Assembly (NCBI GenBank): GCA_001692895.1
Contig: KV748181.1
Span: 372,001-436,000 of the forward strand
Reading direction: 5' to 3'
DNA length: 64,000 nucleotides
Origin: Cenococcum geophilum 1.58
Lineage: Eukaryota > Ascomycota > Dothideomycetes > Gloniales > Gloniaceae
The notes beneath the pieces were generated by a model, which saw nothing but the letters and a program-made list of their open reading frames with translations, was not told the origin of the DNA and did not search any database. A program made the position numbers and the translations under genes. Of the stretch, positions 22,641-34,095 are shown one piece after another (within the stretch, counting starts at the first letter, position 1; each line of letters starts with the position of its first letter).

Positions 22641-25600
22641 GAACCCTAGAGGAAGACTCCTCTCTAGGGTTAAAAGGAATTGATATGTTACATATTAATC
22701 TGGGTTGGCTAGTTAGTAGAAGAAGCTGCACTATCCCTTATACTTTATTCCGCAATAGATATTAAGTTTTAACCTCTGCTTTAGCTAACTCTAGAGTAAA
22801 TGCCTTTGCCTTAATAGACACCTAGTGTGCTATAAAGCTGGCTGAATTTCTAAATGCACCCCTTAAAGAACTACCTAAACCTATTTCTATTCGCGGGTAT
22901 AACGGACGGATAGGGCTACCTATTACGACTATCTTATAGATCTACCTCCGCGTTAACGGACAAAGGTAGTATAACGTCCCCTTCCTAATTACGGACCTTG
23001 GAAGCCATAATATAATCTTAGGAAGAAAATAGCTAGCCTATTTAGGCTTATAGCTTAACGTACGGAATAGACAGCTTCTCTAGCCCAAAACCATGCCCCC
23101 AACGCCTTCCTTTGTAAGAGAAATCAGTATTATAATAGAAAACCTTATACGGCCGCAGATAAACCCCGTTTACTAGGCCGATATAATGCGTAGGGACTAG
23201 GCTTTTAAGAAGGATGTACAGCTTAATCCGTAAAGGATCCGTATACTACGCCGCCCCTAAGTTACCTATACTACGCTACCCGCACAAGAGACCTAGGAAG
23301 TTAGTAGTGATCTACCTAAGTTCCCTAGGGAGAACTTAGGCCCTACGAAGCCATAAAGGATAGCTAGGAATATTGGATGATATACTAAACTAATAGATTA
23401 AAAGGACAACTTACGGAAAATGGAATGTGAGCTAAGGAAGATTATAAACTCTATACCGTAAAATACGGCCCGATAAAAGTCCGTAAAGAAACCTACGGAC
23501 CTTCCCCCGGTTGATATCTGCTGTATTAGCGCCGTAGGATTCTACCGGAACTTGGTTCAACCTAATACTGTTGCCTTTACTACTAGCTTATATAAAATCG
23601 ATTGAATAATTAAGGAAAAGGAAAGCGAGCTTAGCGGACAGGAAAGCGAGCTTACGGATAAGGAGCTGGTCGAACAGAAACTGCCTTATTAATACCAGAA
23701 ATTCAAGGATATATTCTCCAAGGCAGTATCTGACATGCTTCCGCCTTACTAACCGTACGACTATAAGATTAAGATCGAGCCAGATAAGGAGGACACCCTT
23801 GGCTATAGCCCCCTCCGTTAGTAGTCTGCTGCCGAATTATAGGCTACAAAGCAGTACCTTATTGATAACCTAGATAAGGGCTTTATTAAGCCTAGCTAAG
23901 CCCCTTTTAACTTACCTATTCTCTTTGCTAAGAAGCTAAATGGAGGACTTTGTTTCTGTATCAACTACCGCAAACTTAATAATATGACCCGCAAGGACCG
24001 CTATTTACTGCCCTTACTTAATGAGACTCTAGCCTAAATAAGTAGAGTTAAGATCTTTATAAAGCTTAATATCCGTTAGGCTTTTCACCGGATTAAAATG
24101 GACCCTAGATTAGAGGATCTTACTATATTTTAGACCCGTTACGGAATATATAAATGCAAAGTGCTTCCTTTTAGGCTGACTAACGGACTGGCTATATATT
24201 AGCGGTATATAAATAATATACTATTTAACTACCTTAACGACTTCTGCACAGCCTACCTAGATAATATTATAATCTACTCTAAGAATAAATTGGAGTATCA
24301 GGAGCATGTCTATAAAGTCCTATAACGGCTCCGGGAAGCTAGCCTCCAGGCCGATATTAAGAAGTTAGAATTCAGTGTTAAGCGTATAAAGTACCTAGGT
24401 TTTATTATTAGTACGGACGGAATCAAGGCCGACCCAGAAAAAACGGCCGCAATTAACCAGTAGATACCCCTACGGACCGTAAAAGGGGTATAATTATTTT
24501 TAGGTTTCTGTAACTTCTACTGATACTTTATTAAGAATTACAGCAGGATCGCCTGGCCTTTTAACCGCCTTACTAGGAAAGACTAGCCCTTTTACTTTGA
24601 CGCTATATGTATGCAGGCCTTTACTAAGCTTAAAAAACGGCTGGTATCGGCTCCCCTACTTGCCTATTTTGACCCAGAACGGCCCTTGATGTTAGAAACT
24701 GATGCCTTAGACGGCGCAATAGCCGGTGTTTTTTCCCAGAAGCAACCGGACGGAGAATGGCACCCTATTGCATACTATTCGAAGACTATAATAGATGCTA
24801 AACTAAACTACTACATCCATGATAAAGAAATGCTGGCTATTATCTCTAGCTTCTAGCACTGGCATGTATAGCTAGAAGGGACCCCTAAGTTTATTAAGGT
24901 AGTTTCGGATCATAAGGCCCTAGAATACTTTATAATAACTAAGGCCCTTACGGCCCAGCAGGCACGCTGGGCGGATATCCTATCTTAGTTTTACTTCTTA
25001 ATTATATATAGACCAGGCGCTATAAACTGTGCGGATGCTCTTATAAGGCGCGAATAAGACCTAGGTGACCAGATGGCTATAAAGATCTTATTACGGACCT
25101 AGACACTACTACGACTAGAGCACCTTAACCCCTAGATATAGGCAGAACTGGGTACAGACTTCTTAGGCGCTAAGATGTATCCTATTGACCCTTTAGGACT
25201 TGACTTAATTAACGAATTGCTATAGATAAACCGTACGGCCCCTTCTCTACAGGAGTACCGTGAAAAGGCAAAGAACGTTACCAGTTTATGGTCCCTTGAA
25301 AACGGATTACTTAAGTATTAGGAACGGCTAGTAGTAGCAGAGGAATAGAACTTACGGACTCGGCTTATTACTGAAGCACATGCCTAGGTTTCTATGGCCC
25401 ACCCTAGAAAGAATAAGACCCGTAAAATTATTGGTGACCGATATTACTGGCCCGGAATGGTTATAGATATTGACCGCTATATACGGAACTGTAACAACTG
25501 CCGTAGGTTTATAATTCCGCGAGATAAGACCTTAGGACTATTAAAGCCACTCCTGATACCAGAACGCCCCTAGTAGCATATCTCTATAGACTTTTACGAG

Positions 25601-26740
25601 CTGCCTATAGACCGCGACGGATATAATATGGTTATAATCCTAGTTAACCGCTTTAGCAAGCGCCCGTTCTTAATCCCCTATTATAAGAATATTGACGCCA
25701 AAGAGGCGGCCTGACTATATATCTATTACGTCTACCAAATTTACGGACTACTAGACACTATTATATTAGACCGCGGACCGCAGTTTATATCGGCTTTCTA
25801 GAACGAGTTTACCTGGATCCTAGGAATTAGGCTAAAGCTTTCTACGGCGTACCACCCCTAGATAGATAGTTAGACGAAGATTATAAATTAATACTTAGAC
25901 CAGAGACTCTGGCCCTTCGTTAATTACTTCTAAGATAACTAGGGCGAACTGCTACCTCTAATAGACTACGCCTAGGCGACCCTACCCTATGACTTTACGG
26001 GATTTGCACCTATCCAACTAGAAATAGGGTATCTACTCTAAATAAGCTTTGACTGGGATAGGCTAGAAGGACCACAGACTGTACGCGAGAAACTGTCTTA
26101 TAAGGAAGCCCAGCAGTACGCCAAGCGCTTAGAGGAAGCCTAGACGGTAGCCCGTATAAACCTAGAAAAGGCCTAGAAATTAATAAAATAGCAGGCAAAC
26201 AAGTATAGGCGCGAGCCCGACTTTACCGTAGGTGATATGGTTTAGGTTACAATAAAGAACTAAAAGACGAAACGGCCTAGCCGTAAGCTTAATTATTAGA
26301 TAGTAGGACCGTATAAGGTCCTTAAGAAAATAGGCAATTTATACAAAGTAGAGCTCCCAGATTTAATTAAGGTTTACCCTATCTTCTTACCGGATAAGCT
26401 ACGGAAGGCTGTAAACGACCTATTACCTGGACAAAAGAACGAACCCCCCCTGCTAATTTAAGTTAGTGGCGATAACGAATGGGAAATTAAAGAGATACTG
26501 GCCTATAAGCTAGTAAGGAAAACGCTAAAGTACCGCGTTAGTTGGAAAGGCTATGACCTAGATCCTACCTGGTACCCTGTATAGAACTTTATTAGTAGTC
26601 CCCATAAGCTTTAAGAATTCCATAGCTGTTACCCTAATAAACCGGGACCGCTAAAGTACCTAGACGAATAGATGGAATGCTGGTATGATGAAGATAATAA
26701 GCTACCGGAAGAGCATAAAGATAGGAACGCCCTATGGGCA
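22641..26740 (+). pseudogene. Degenerate pol of the nested family-2 element
   Basis: Protease at about 22740-23060 (DT-CAIKLAEF, then NIILGRK); RT at about 23930-24440 ([25 protein letters not shown] at about 24253); RNase H at about 24610-25060, which keeps an 81-codon open stretch (LMLETDALDGAIAGVF); integrase at about 25370-26300 with the NCNNCRR zinc-binding Cys pair and DRGPQF; chromodomain at about 26466-26640 (WEIKEILAYKL, YRVSWKGYD, PTWYPV). The chromodomain places it among the chromoviruses. Interrupting codons are nearly all TAG/TAA. Confidence 0.85.
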
Positions 26741-26791
26741 TAATACGGATATATAAAGCCTGAGGGCAGGCTTTTGCGGAGGGGGGGGTAA

Positions 26792-26992
26792 TGTTATAGC
26801 ACTGGCAGAACTTGGCAGAACTTTAAGGTTACGTGACTAGAGGACCGCATAAAAGAACCCTACTTTAACCGGCGCTGCTCTTCTTCTCCTTTCCTTTCTC
26901 TAGCTTTAGATCCTCGTTTATAGACTACCAATTGTATAGGCTTGCGCGTCTCTCTTGTCGTGCTCGTGCCTTAATTAACTGAGTCGCTAATA
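26792..26992 (+). repeat. 3' LTR (201 bp) of nested family-2 element
   Basis: Starts TGTTATAGCACTGGCAG and ends GTCGCTAATA, followed by the target duplication CCTAG. It differs from the 5' LTR by a few transitions and by lacking 24 bp of the short internal repeat. Confidence 0.88.
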
Positions 26993-26997
26993 CCTAG

Positions 26998-29187
26998 TAT
27001 ACTAGATCCTATATCTAGTTTCTTTTCTTACTATATAATAATTCTTGCTCTAAATTCTTCTATTATCTCTTTAACTATTTGCCTTGTAAGTAAATCCTTA
27101 AAGTTTTTTTACTTCTTAATTATAATATTAACTTTTTAATCTTTAGGTTAAACACTATATTCCCCTAGTAAGTCTTTTAGGTCTATATATCTGTCTCCTA
27201 GTCTAACTACTATTTATACTATAGATTCCCTAATTTATAGTAAAGCCTCTTGCCTCTTACTTATAGGTGTCCTTATTTATACTCCAAATTTTTAGTCCCT
27301 TAAATTCTTTAATCCTAAGCTCGCTTCTTTCTTAAGCTATACTCTAGCCTTAGTCTAATTAGGCTTTATTAGTATTCTTATCTCGTCTTAAAAGTCTTAA
27401 ATCTTACTTATCTTACTTTAAGAATCTCATACCTTTAGAAAACTTCGTCCTAAGCTTATTTATATATTACTAAACTAAGCTGTTACTCTACTCTATCGGT
27501 TATCGTCTATTATAGGTCCCTAAGCATGCCTTATCTTATTTTAAGAATCTTAGTTATCTCTTATCTTATTTTAAAAATCTTAAGCCTTTAGCCTTTTGCC
27601 TTTATTAAGTAGTAAGCTAGTACTAGTAGTCGTCTACTTACTTAATTACCTTTAAATATTACTCCTTCTATCTTATAAAGCAATAGATATTATATCTAAC
27701 GGTGTTATAATACCCGTTACTAAACCTTGCTTTATAGCGGTTTCAGTCTCTACTTCTATTGCGTTATTAAGGTTTAGATACCCCTAGTTAGTTCCTTTTT
27801 CTTCCTTATTGCTATTAATTAATAAGTACTCTAACTCCATTATTATTATTACTAATCTTTATCCGTACGTTGCTGTAATATCTTAATTTGGCTTATAGAG
27901 TTAATCTTATTCTTTATTTAACTCTTTAGTTCCTTTAAGTCTTTTTAACTCTAGCTCTTATAGCTAATAGCTTATACTATACTTAGTATCTTTATAAATT
28001 TAGCATACGTTATTATAACAAAACGTAAAACTTCTAATTAAATATTCTTTTGTTCCTTATAGTACACTATTATCCCTCTATATATATATATTACATACTA
28101 TTAGTCTAGTTCCCTTTACTATATAGTAACTCTAACCACTTTTATAGTTTCTAGTAAAATAACCCTATTTTTCGCAATTTATATAAGCTCCGTCTTTAAA
28201 CTATTGCTTTTACTATAGAGTCCGCTTAAATATCTTCTGCTATTAAGATCCTTAGTTTAGCCTATACTCCTTAGTCCTATAATTACTTAATCCTTAACTT
28301 TTAGGTTTCTATAGTTGTTTTCTCTATCTTTTATAGTTTTCTTTAGTACTACTTAGGTCTATTAGCTCTGCGCTATACTATAGTTTCTAATTCAACTTTA
28401 GTTATTGCGTACTCTACGCCTTATATAACTATAAAACACTATCCTAGCCTCTTTTAGCCTATTCCCTTTAGAAGATCCTATTATTAATCTTAATCACTTA
28501 ATCTATTAATTCCCTAAGGGTATTTATATCTTCTATTAGAATAATTACGTCCTAGACTTTTACCTTAAGTCCCTATTTATATTATGCTATAAGCGCCTTA
28601 TCGTTTTATTTAACTTACGTAGCTAACGTCTAAAACTACATTATATACTTAATTGTTAAGGTTCGCTATATTAGGTCCTAAAGCTTTCTTTTTACTATAG
28701 TTATTGCTTCCGGGTCCCTAAATATTTATATTAATTATTCTATAAATCTAGTCTAGCTTATAAATATATATTATACTTCCTAATTAGTAGTTTTTATACT
28801 ATTATCCTATATTTCCGTAAGGTAGGGTTTAAACCATTTAAGCACCTTTCCCGTTAGGAATAATCCTGCGTACGCTACTTAATTTATAGGTATCGCCAAT
28901 TTTGCTCCTTCCTATATAACTTTAAAGTGCATTTGCGTAAGGAATCCTTTAAGCTTTAATCTCTCTCCTAAAAATCGTTTAATTAAAGGTAACTTAACCT
29001 TAGCTACTTCTATTCCGTTAACCCTATTTTTAAGTGCCCTGTTATTATCTATTAACTAATTAACTATTGCTTATAACTATCTAACTATAACTAGTTGTGA
29101 GTTAGTATCTGCTATACTAGTGTTATTACCTAACCCTAAGGCTGTTGCTGCCGTTAATAGTGTTATTATAGCTGCTTTTAGTAGCAT
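26998..29187 (-). pseudogene. Degenerate gag of family-1 Gypsy element (right segment)
   Basis: In element sense gag opens at an ATG at 29187 (MLLKAAIITLLTAATALG). The same start is found at 58449 in the sister copy. The frame decays with many stops and is cut at 26998 by the nested element, continuing below 21096. Few capsid motifs are recognisable; the call rests on position between the 5' LTR and protease and on alignment with the other copy. Confidence 0.6.
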
Positions 29188-29225
29188 ATTATTTAACTTC
29201 TAAGACCGTAACTTAGTAGTAATTA

Positions 29226-29646
29226 TATAACGGAGCCTTATAGTAAGAACTACGGTAGACTTGTTAATAGGCTAGGTATATAGGTAATGCAAGAAGTTAA
29301 TAACGTAATAATAACTAGTAGAGTGGTTGCCTAACAGATTAACTCTAATTGTATTCTAAAAATTACTATAAGGAAAGAAACTATCTAGGTAGGGGCCGTG
29401 GGTCCTTAAATACACGCCTATACTCTTAAGAAAGTTATTACTCTATCTGCTCCGTCTACTCTATTCGCTCCGTAATAGATCTTATAGATTATATAGATTA
29501 TATAGATTATATTACGTAACTCTGCTTACTATTCCTTATTATATAGTTCTACTAAATCTATCCTAGACCGTACCCGTATTAACTAACTAGCTTCTTTCGA
29601 CTCTTCTTTAAGTAGTTGTAATATTATACTTAAAGCGTTTGTAACA
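29226..29646 (-). repeat. 5' LTR of family-1 element (421 bp)
   Basis: Window-strand limits TATAACGGAGCC to GCGTTTGTAACA, followed by the target duplication ATTTA (29647-29651). Differences from 15725-16145 are mostly transitions. Confidence 0.88.
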
Positions 29647-29651
29647 ATTTA

Positions 29652-30463
29652 AATATAAGCCCTAAAAGCTTTTTAACTTATAAGATTGCTATATAAGTTA
29701 GCCTAGCTATCTTATTCTTTTCCTTAATATCTAGAACTACCTCTAGAGATAGTTAAACTTCTCTTATATAACTGGTTTCGGTTATAGCCGCTAACCTAAG
29801 CAGTCGCCGCTTTAACCTAAGTTAAGCGTAAGCTCCCTAAGTTAAGGCTGAGCGAACTAAGTAGAGGCTAATTAGCATAAGCAACTTCCTATATACGTTA
29901 GACAGGGGCTGTTTCGGACCTCCTTAAAGCCGGCTATTCTTGCCTAATTGTGATTCCTTTAAACCAGGGTAACCAAAATCGATTATACCTTACGAAAAGT
30001 TCCCAGAAACTGCCCCCATTCTTTATAATTACCCATCTTTTTATCTACCTAGATGGTATTCTGGAAGCTATAAATTAAAAATATGCGGTTACTGTGGCTG
30101 TATTTATTCTTATCGTTAGTGTTTAGTACTCTTATAGTTCTCCTACTAACGACTAGATAGTTTAGTATAAATCGTTTCCTACGCTCTCTTGCGCTCGGCG
30201 CAACTGCGAAGTAGAAGGGTTTTAACGCTAAAGTGAACCCAATGATGCAGTTAGCCAATAATTGCGATCCCCCAATCCTTATAAGCGACTTAAGGGCGAG
30301 CCCCTTAACAGAAGAGGCCATCGCCTTACTCTATCTGCTATAAAAGCTAAGCAACAGCCTTTGGCGGAGCGACGGCAGAGTATAGGCATGTACTCAGCAA
30401 AGGACAGCGGGTGGGTTAGTAAATCACGGTTTCTTCGGACTGAGCGAGCGGTGGAGGATCCAT
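29652..30463. other. Unassigned mixed-composition stretch
   Basis: AT-rich to about 29890, then near-normal composition. Frames on both strands reach only about 90 codons and overlap each other, so none is persuasive. No domain recognised. Confidence 0.35.
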
Positions 30464-31190
30464 ACCAAGTAGAGAGCAACGGTTGCGATTAGAGAGCGCT
30501 GGCTTTCCGTGAATGGAGCTAAATTATGGCGAGATATTGTCAGCCTTGACGGACCAGCAGGGTGGCGCAGAGTGGAGGAGAGAGAATAACTCAAGCCTAT
30601 CCTTGCGCCGGCATGACCGACTATAGTAAGGCCATGTGGACCTAGCTTGGATAGCATACGCTAGGGTAGGGTTAGACACGTCCGGTATATAGAAGCTAAT
30701 AGAGTGTGGCAAATTTATGTAAACGCAATTAATGGAATAGCGGCACTTCTCTAAGCTAAGTGATTAGCGTACGAATCTATTCTAAGTAGAGAGTAACGGT
30801 TGTAATTAGAGGCGCTGGCCTTTATAAAAGGGTAGAACTAAGCTACGGTGAGATAGTGCTAGCCTTAATAGGCTAGTAGAGGGGGTGCAGAATTTATGCG
30901 AACATGGCTTAGTAATAGTAGTCGTGGTATTAGTGATAAACGCTAGAGTAGGATTAGACAGCTTTACTCTCTAGAAGTTAATTAAGTAGGGTAACTTTAT
31001 ATAAGTATACCTAACAGAGCTATAGGACTAGACTAGATTACTTAATAATGGTATTATTAAGACCTAGCGACGCTATAGGATTTATATAAAATGGATAATA
31101 ACTAGCTGTAATTAGGTAGAGCTAGCCCTTATAAGTTAAGGGGATAGAGTTAAGTTATAGTTTTAATGGAGCAAAGCAGCCTAGATTAGA
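30464..31190. repeat. Diverged tandem repeat, about 310-bp period
   Basis: A block opening AAGTAGAGAGCAACGGTTG (30466) recurs as AAGTAGAGAGTAACGGTTG (30783), followed in both by matching blocks (GCGAGATA...CAGCCTTGACGG against GTGAGATA...TAGCCTTAATAG, and CGCTAGGGTAGGGTTAGACA against CGCTAGAGTAGGATTAGACA). A third, weaker copy begins near 31087. Later copies are progressively richer in TpA. Spacing (317, then about 306) is not a multiple of three, so intact protein repeats are unlikely. Confidence 0.55.
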
Positions 31191-32999
31191 TGGGCGTTTA
31201 TAGATTAACTAAAGAAACTAGAGTTAGATAGAGACGGTATAGTAAATAGAAGAGCTGAATTAGGCTATACGAGCTTCTACTAACGTACGCCTTATTAAAT
31301 AATAAATGTCAGATATAAAGCTAAAGGGGATATACGGATAGAGCGATATTTAAAGTACTAAAGTATTTAATCCGAGATAGGAGCTATTATACGCCGTACC
31401 CGAAGATAAGTAGCTATTGTTAGGATGTAAGCTATAGGCTAATAAGAGGTGGGATATATAGTATAGATTAGTATAGGAGCAGGAAGAGAAACTTAAAGGA
31501 TTAACTTCCGGTCTAATTGCGGCGCTACTATAGTTATTAAGGGTATATATTATAGGGTGGTAACTCTATACGGGCGCTGTATATACGGATAGTAAGCGTG
31601 TATTTGGTAAAGAGGAGCCTAGTTTAAACGATAAGTACGCTTAAATAGAGGGTAGAACGTTGGGGCGGAGCTTTATACGGACTAGGGTAGTTGTAATTTA
31701 GAGTAAGGTAAAGCCTACTAGACGCTGTAAACGGAACTAATGGTCCTAAGCAAAACCCTAAGAGGAAAGGCATTGTTTGGGGAATTATCTACGTTTCCAT
31801 TATACAAAAGCTATGCTAGTTGTTTAGTATAATAGGTTTATTTATACAGACAAAGAAAAGGTAGCTATAGTTATTAATCTTTAGTAAAGGAGTGATATTA
31901 CTTATACTTAGAGGGTAGATTAACAAAGTAAGCGGAGTTAATAGTTACGGAGTATACGAATTTTAGCTAAAGAAAAAGATACAATTACTCTAACCTGACT
32001 AATGCGACATAGTAGGTGCTATACTATATAGTATAATCCTATTCCTATACCTTTTGTAAAGTATATCTTTTATAACTAATTAATTTAAGCTAATAAATTA
32101 TGGTGGGGGCGCGAATAGATTATCTAACTTATTATTTTCTTCTATTAACCAGAACGTCCTCTTAATTAAATTAAGGCTTAAATAACTGTTTTTTACTTCT
32201 TATATTACTATAGGCTAAGAGGGATAATAGAAGTGGCTATATTAGTGCTAGAATAGATTTGGACTAGTGCTATATAGGTGTATTAGCGTTATATAGGCTT
32301 AGCATTTTTATTAGCTTCCCGCGGACTTATATCCTAACTTTTATTAGTTAACCCTTTACTTTAAATTTAGTAGCAATATATATAAGCACTTTAACCCTAT
32401 AATTCCAATTAATATAGTAAGTAGTTTAGCACCTTTAGCCGCTTAAAAGAGATGGTATATACTAACTTAGGTAAAGAAAGGTACGTTATTATAACTCTTA
32501 TTATTATAACTACGCTGACTCTTAAAGCATAAACATATTAAGGTAGTATTAGTAAAGCTACTACGTTATAATAAAGTCCTCGCATTATATCCGCTATTAA
32601 GAACTTATTATAATAAAAACGTAGAAGCCTACGCCTTTAAGGTGCTAATCCTATTTAAATAGCGCCTAATTCCGTTTAATAGGCGAGGACGCTAAAGCGA
32701 CCTTAAGAAGAAGGCGAAGTTTTACCCTTTTACTCTTTACTTAAGCCGCTTCTAAAATAAGTATAAATATCTATAGCTTCGGTTAGTAAATAAGTTGGGT
32801 AGAAGATAATTAGTAAGGCTTAAGTTAACTATTAAAGGGAGAATAGAACCTAGCTAATAGAAGAATAAGAGAAAATAATAGATTGTTTTTAAGATATTAT
32901 CCATTATGCGCTTATAAGAAAAAGATTATTAGCTTCCCTTCGCCGTAAGTATTTAAATACTAGCATTAACGCGGAAATAGTTCTAATATAAATACCGAG
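31191..32999. other. RIP-degraded unassigned block
   Basis: Strongly TpA-rich with stops in all frames. I could not place any protein family. The part nearest 33000 may be the start of the DUF7924-like pseudogene's own gene. Confidence 0.4.
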
Positions 33000-34095
33000 T
33001 AACCAGCAACCGTGGGAATAGAAGAATACTCTATATAAACATCTGCGGTATAAAGGTTAACTTAGGGAACGTAGTAGCTTTATAGGTAAATATAAAGAGG
33101 GAATTACCGCTAAAAGTAAAGAGCTTTGCTAAAAGCTTTTAAGAGCGTTGCAGTCGCCACCAGAATATATATTATTCGATAATAATCTATTTAAAGACAC
33201 TTTGGAATTAATTAAAGGCAGAAATAAGACTAGAGTAATCCGCGATATCGCGTAGCTTATTGTCCCTTCTGTTGAAATTTTAGTAATCCGCGGCGCTAAG
33301 CATCTAAAGATTCTTAGAGAGACTACTAACGCCGGCTGGAATAACGCTATCCCTTTTTGCGGACCGTGTCCGCAGCTAGACTATAGTCTTAGATTTAAGC
33401 GAGAAGTATTTAACTAAGAACAGTTATAGAAGCTTTAGCCTTTTATTAGTAATAAACTGGAAGACTACTCCTATATTACAGCTATGTATAATATATACCT
33501 TCTATTTCTTACCTATAAGGTAAAATGCGGAGTATTTGCACTAGATATCGCCGATTAACAGAATGCTTATAATTAGACTGTTACTTTACAGAATTTAGTA
33601 GAGCTTTTTTAACTTATGGGCCGCGAGAAAGAGCTTTATTAAGAAATTAACGGTTTTTTAATCTCTTATAGCGATGTAGACGTACGCATTTAGGGACATT
33701 ATGCTGCTATTAATGGAAGGGACGCCACGTTTTATCGGCACCTAATTAGTGAATTTAGTATTAAGAATACGGAACTGGATCGAGGGAAGAGGTGGACGGC
33801 CTATACTTTTGTCCGAAATGTCTACGATATATGGCTTCTAGAGCACTTTAAAAGAATCTGTTCTGCCATTAATATATTACCCGCTGGCTTAAATTTCGAA
33901 GTCTCCGATTAGCCCGAACCTTAATTTCCGGATCTGGAACGAGCGTTATTACGCTTAGGACTGTCCTAGCGATTTAAAGATTACTGCTTAGCCGATAAAG
34001 GAGCGATACCGGACAGCCAGCCAAGCGTCTAGCAAATTACCCTAGACATAATGATTCACTCTGAGTCAAGCAACTTCAAGAGGAAAAAGAAGTAA
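33000..34095 (+). pseudogene. DUF7924-like fungal protein, RIP-degraded
   Basis: One plus-strand frame interrupted by TAG/TAA reads as a family of uncharacterised fungal nuclear-type proteins. Recognisable blocks are YILFDNNLF (near 33165), RVIRDIA-LIVPSVEIL, AKHLKIL, WNNAIPF-GPCPQLDYSLRFKRE (33340-33410), TYKVKCGVFALDIAD, GHYAAINGRDATFYRH and WTAYTFVRNVYDIWL followed by HFKRICSAIN. The frame ends KRKKK and stop at 34093-34095. Decay is heaviest upstream and almost absent in the last 100 bases, so a RIP boundary runs through the gene. The family name is from memory of these motifs; the function is unknown. The start is not located. Confidence 0.65.

Larger units (their letters stand above)
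21101..26992 (+). mobile_element. Ty3/Gypsy chromovirus (family 2), complete, nested in the family-1 element
   Basis: Bounded by LTRs of 225 and 201 bp and by a 5-bp target duplication CCTAG (21096-21100 and 26993-26997). Order on the plus strand: gag with a zinc knuckle, protease, RT, RNase H, integrase, chromodomain, then a G-run polypurine tract (26778-26791). It is less decayed than the other Gypsy copies: base composition is nearly normal and several frames of 60-80 codons survive. The RT box is YLDN rather than YLDD, so it is still inactive. Confidence 0.93.
15725..29646 (-). mobile_element. Ty3/Gypsy chromovirus (family 1), complete, split by a nested element
   Basis: Both 421-bp LTRs are present and the element is flanked by ATTTA (15720-15724 and 29647-29651). 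Internal DNA is 16146-29225. Subtracting the nested family-2 element plus one target duplication (5897 bp) leaves 7183 bp, against 7185 bp in the sister copy at 45365-58908. In element (minus) sense the order is gag, protease, RT, RNase H, integrase and chromodomain, all with many stops. The RT box reads YLND (plus coordinates 19172-19183) and the protease active site reads DSR instead of DSG near 20140. Confidence 0.92.

Noticed and set aside
29903..29920. CAGGGGCTGTTTCGGACC as a possible hAT terminal repeat
   Set aside because: No inverted partner or 8-bp target duplication could be found downstream.
31560..32000. Possible Tc1/mariner or Mutator-like transposase remnant
   Set aside because: A few residues looked suggestive, but no DDE spacing or terminal inverted repeats could be established.
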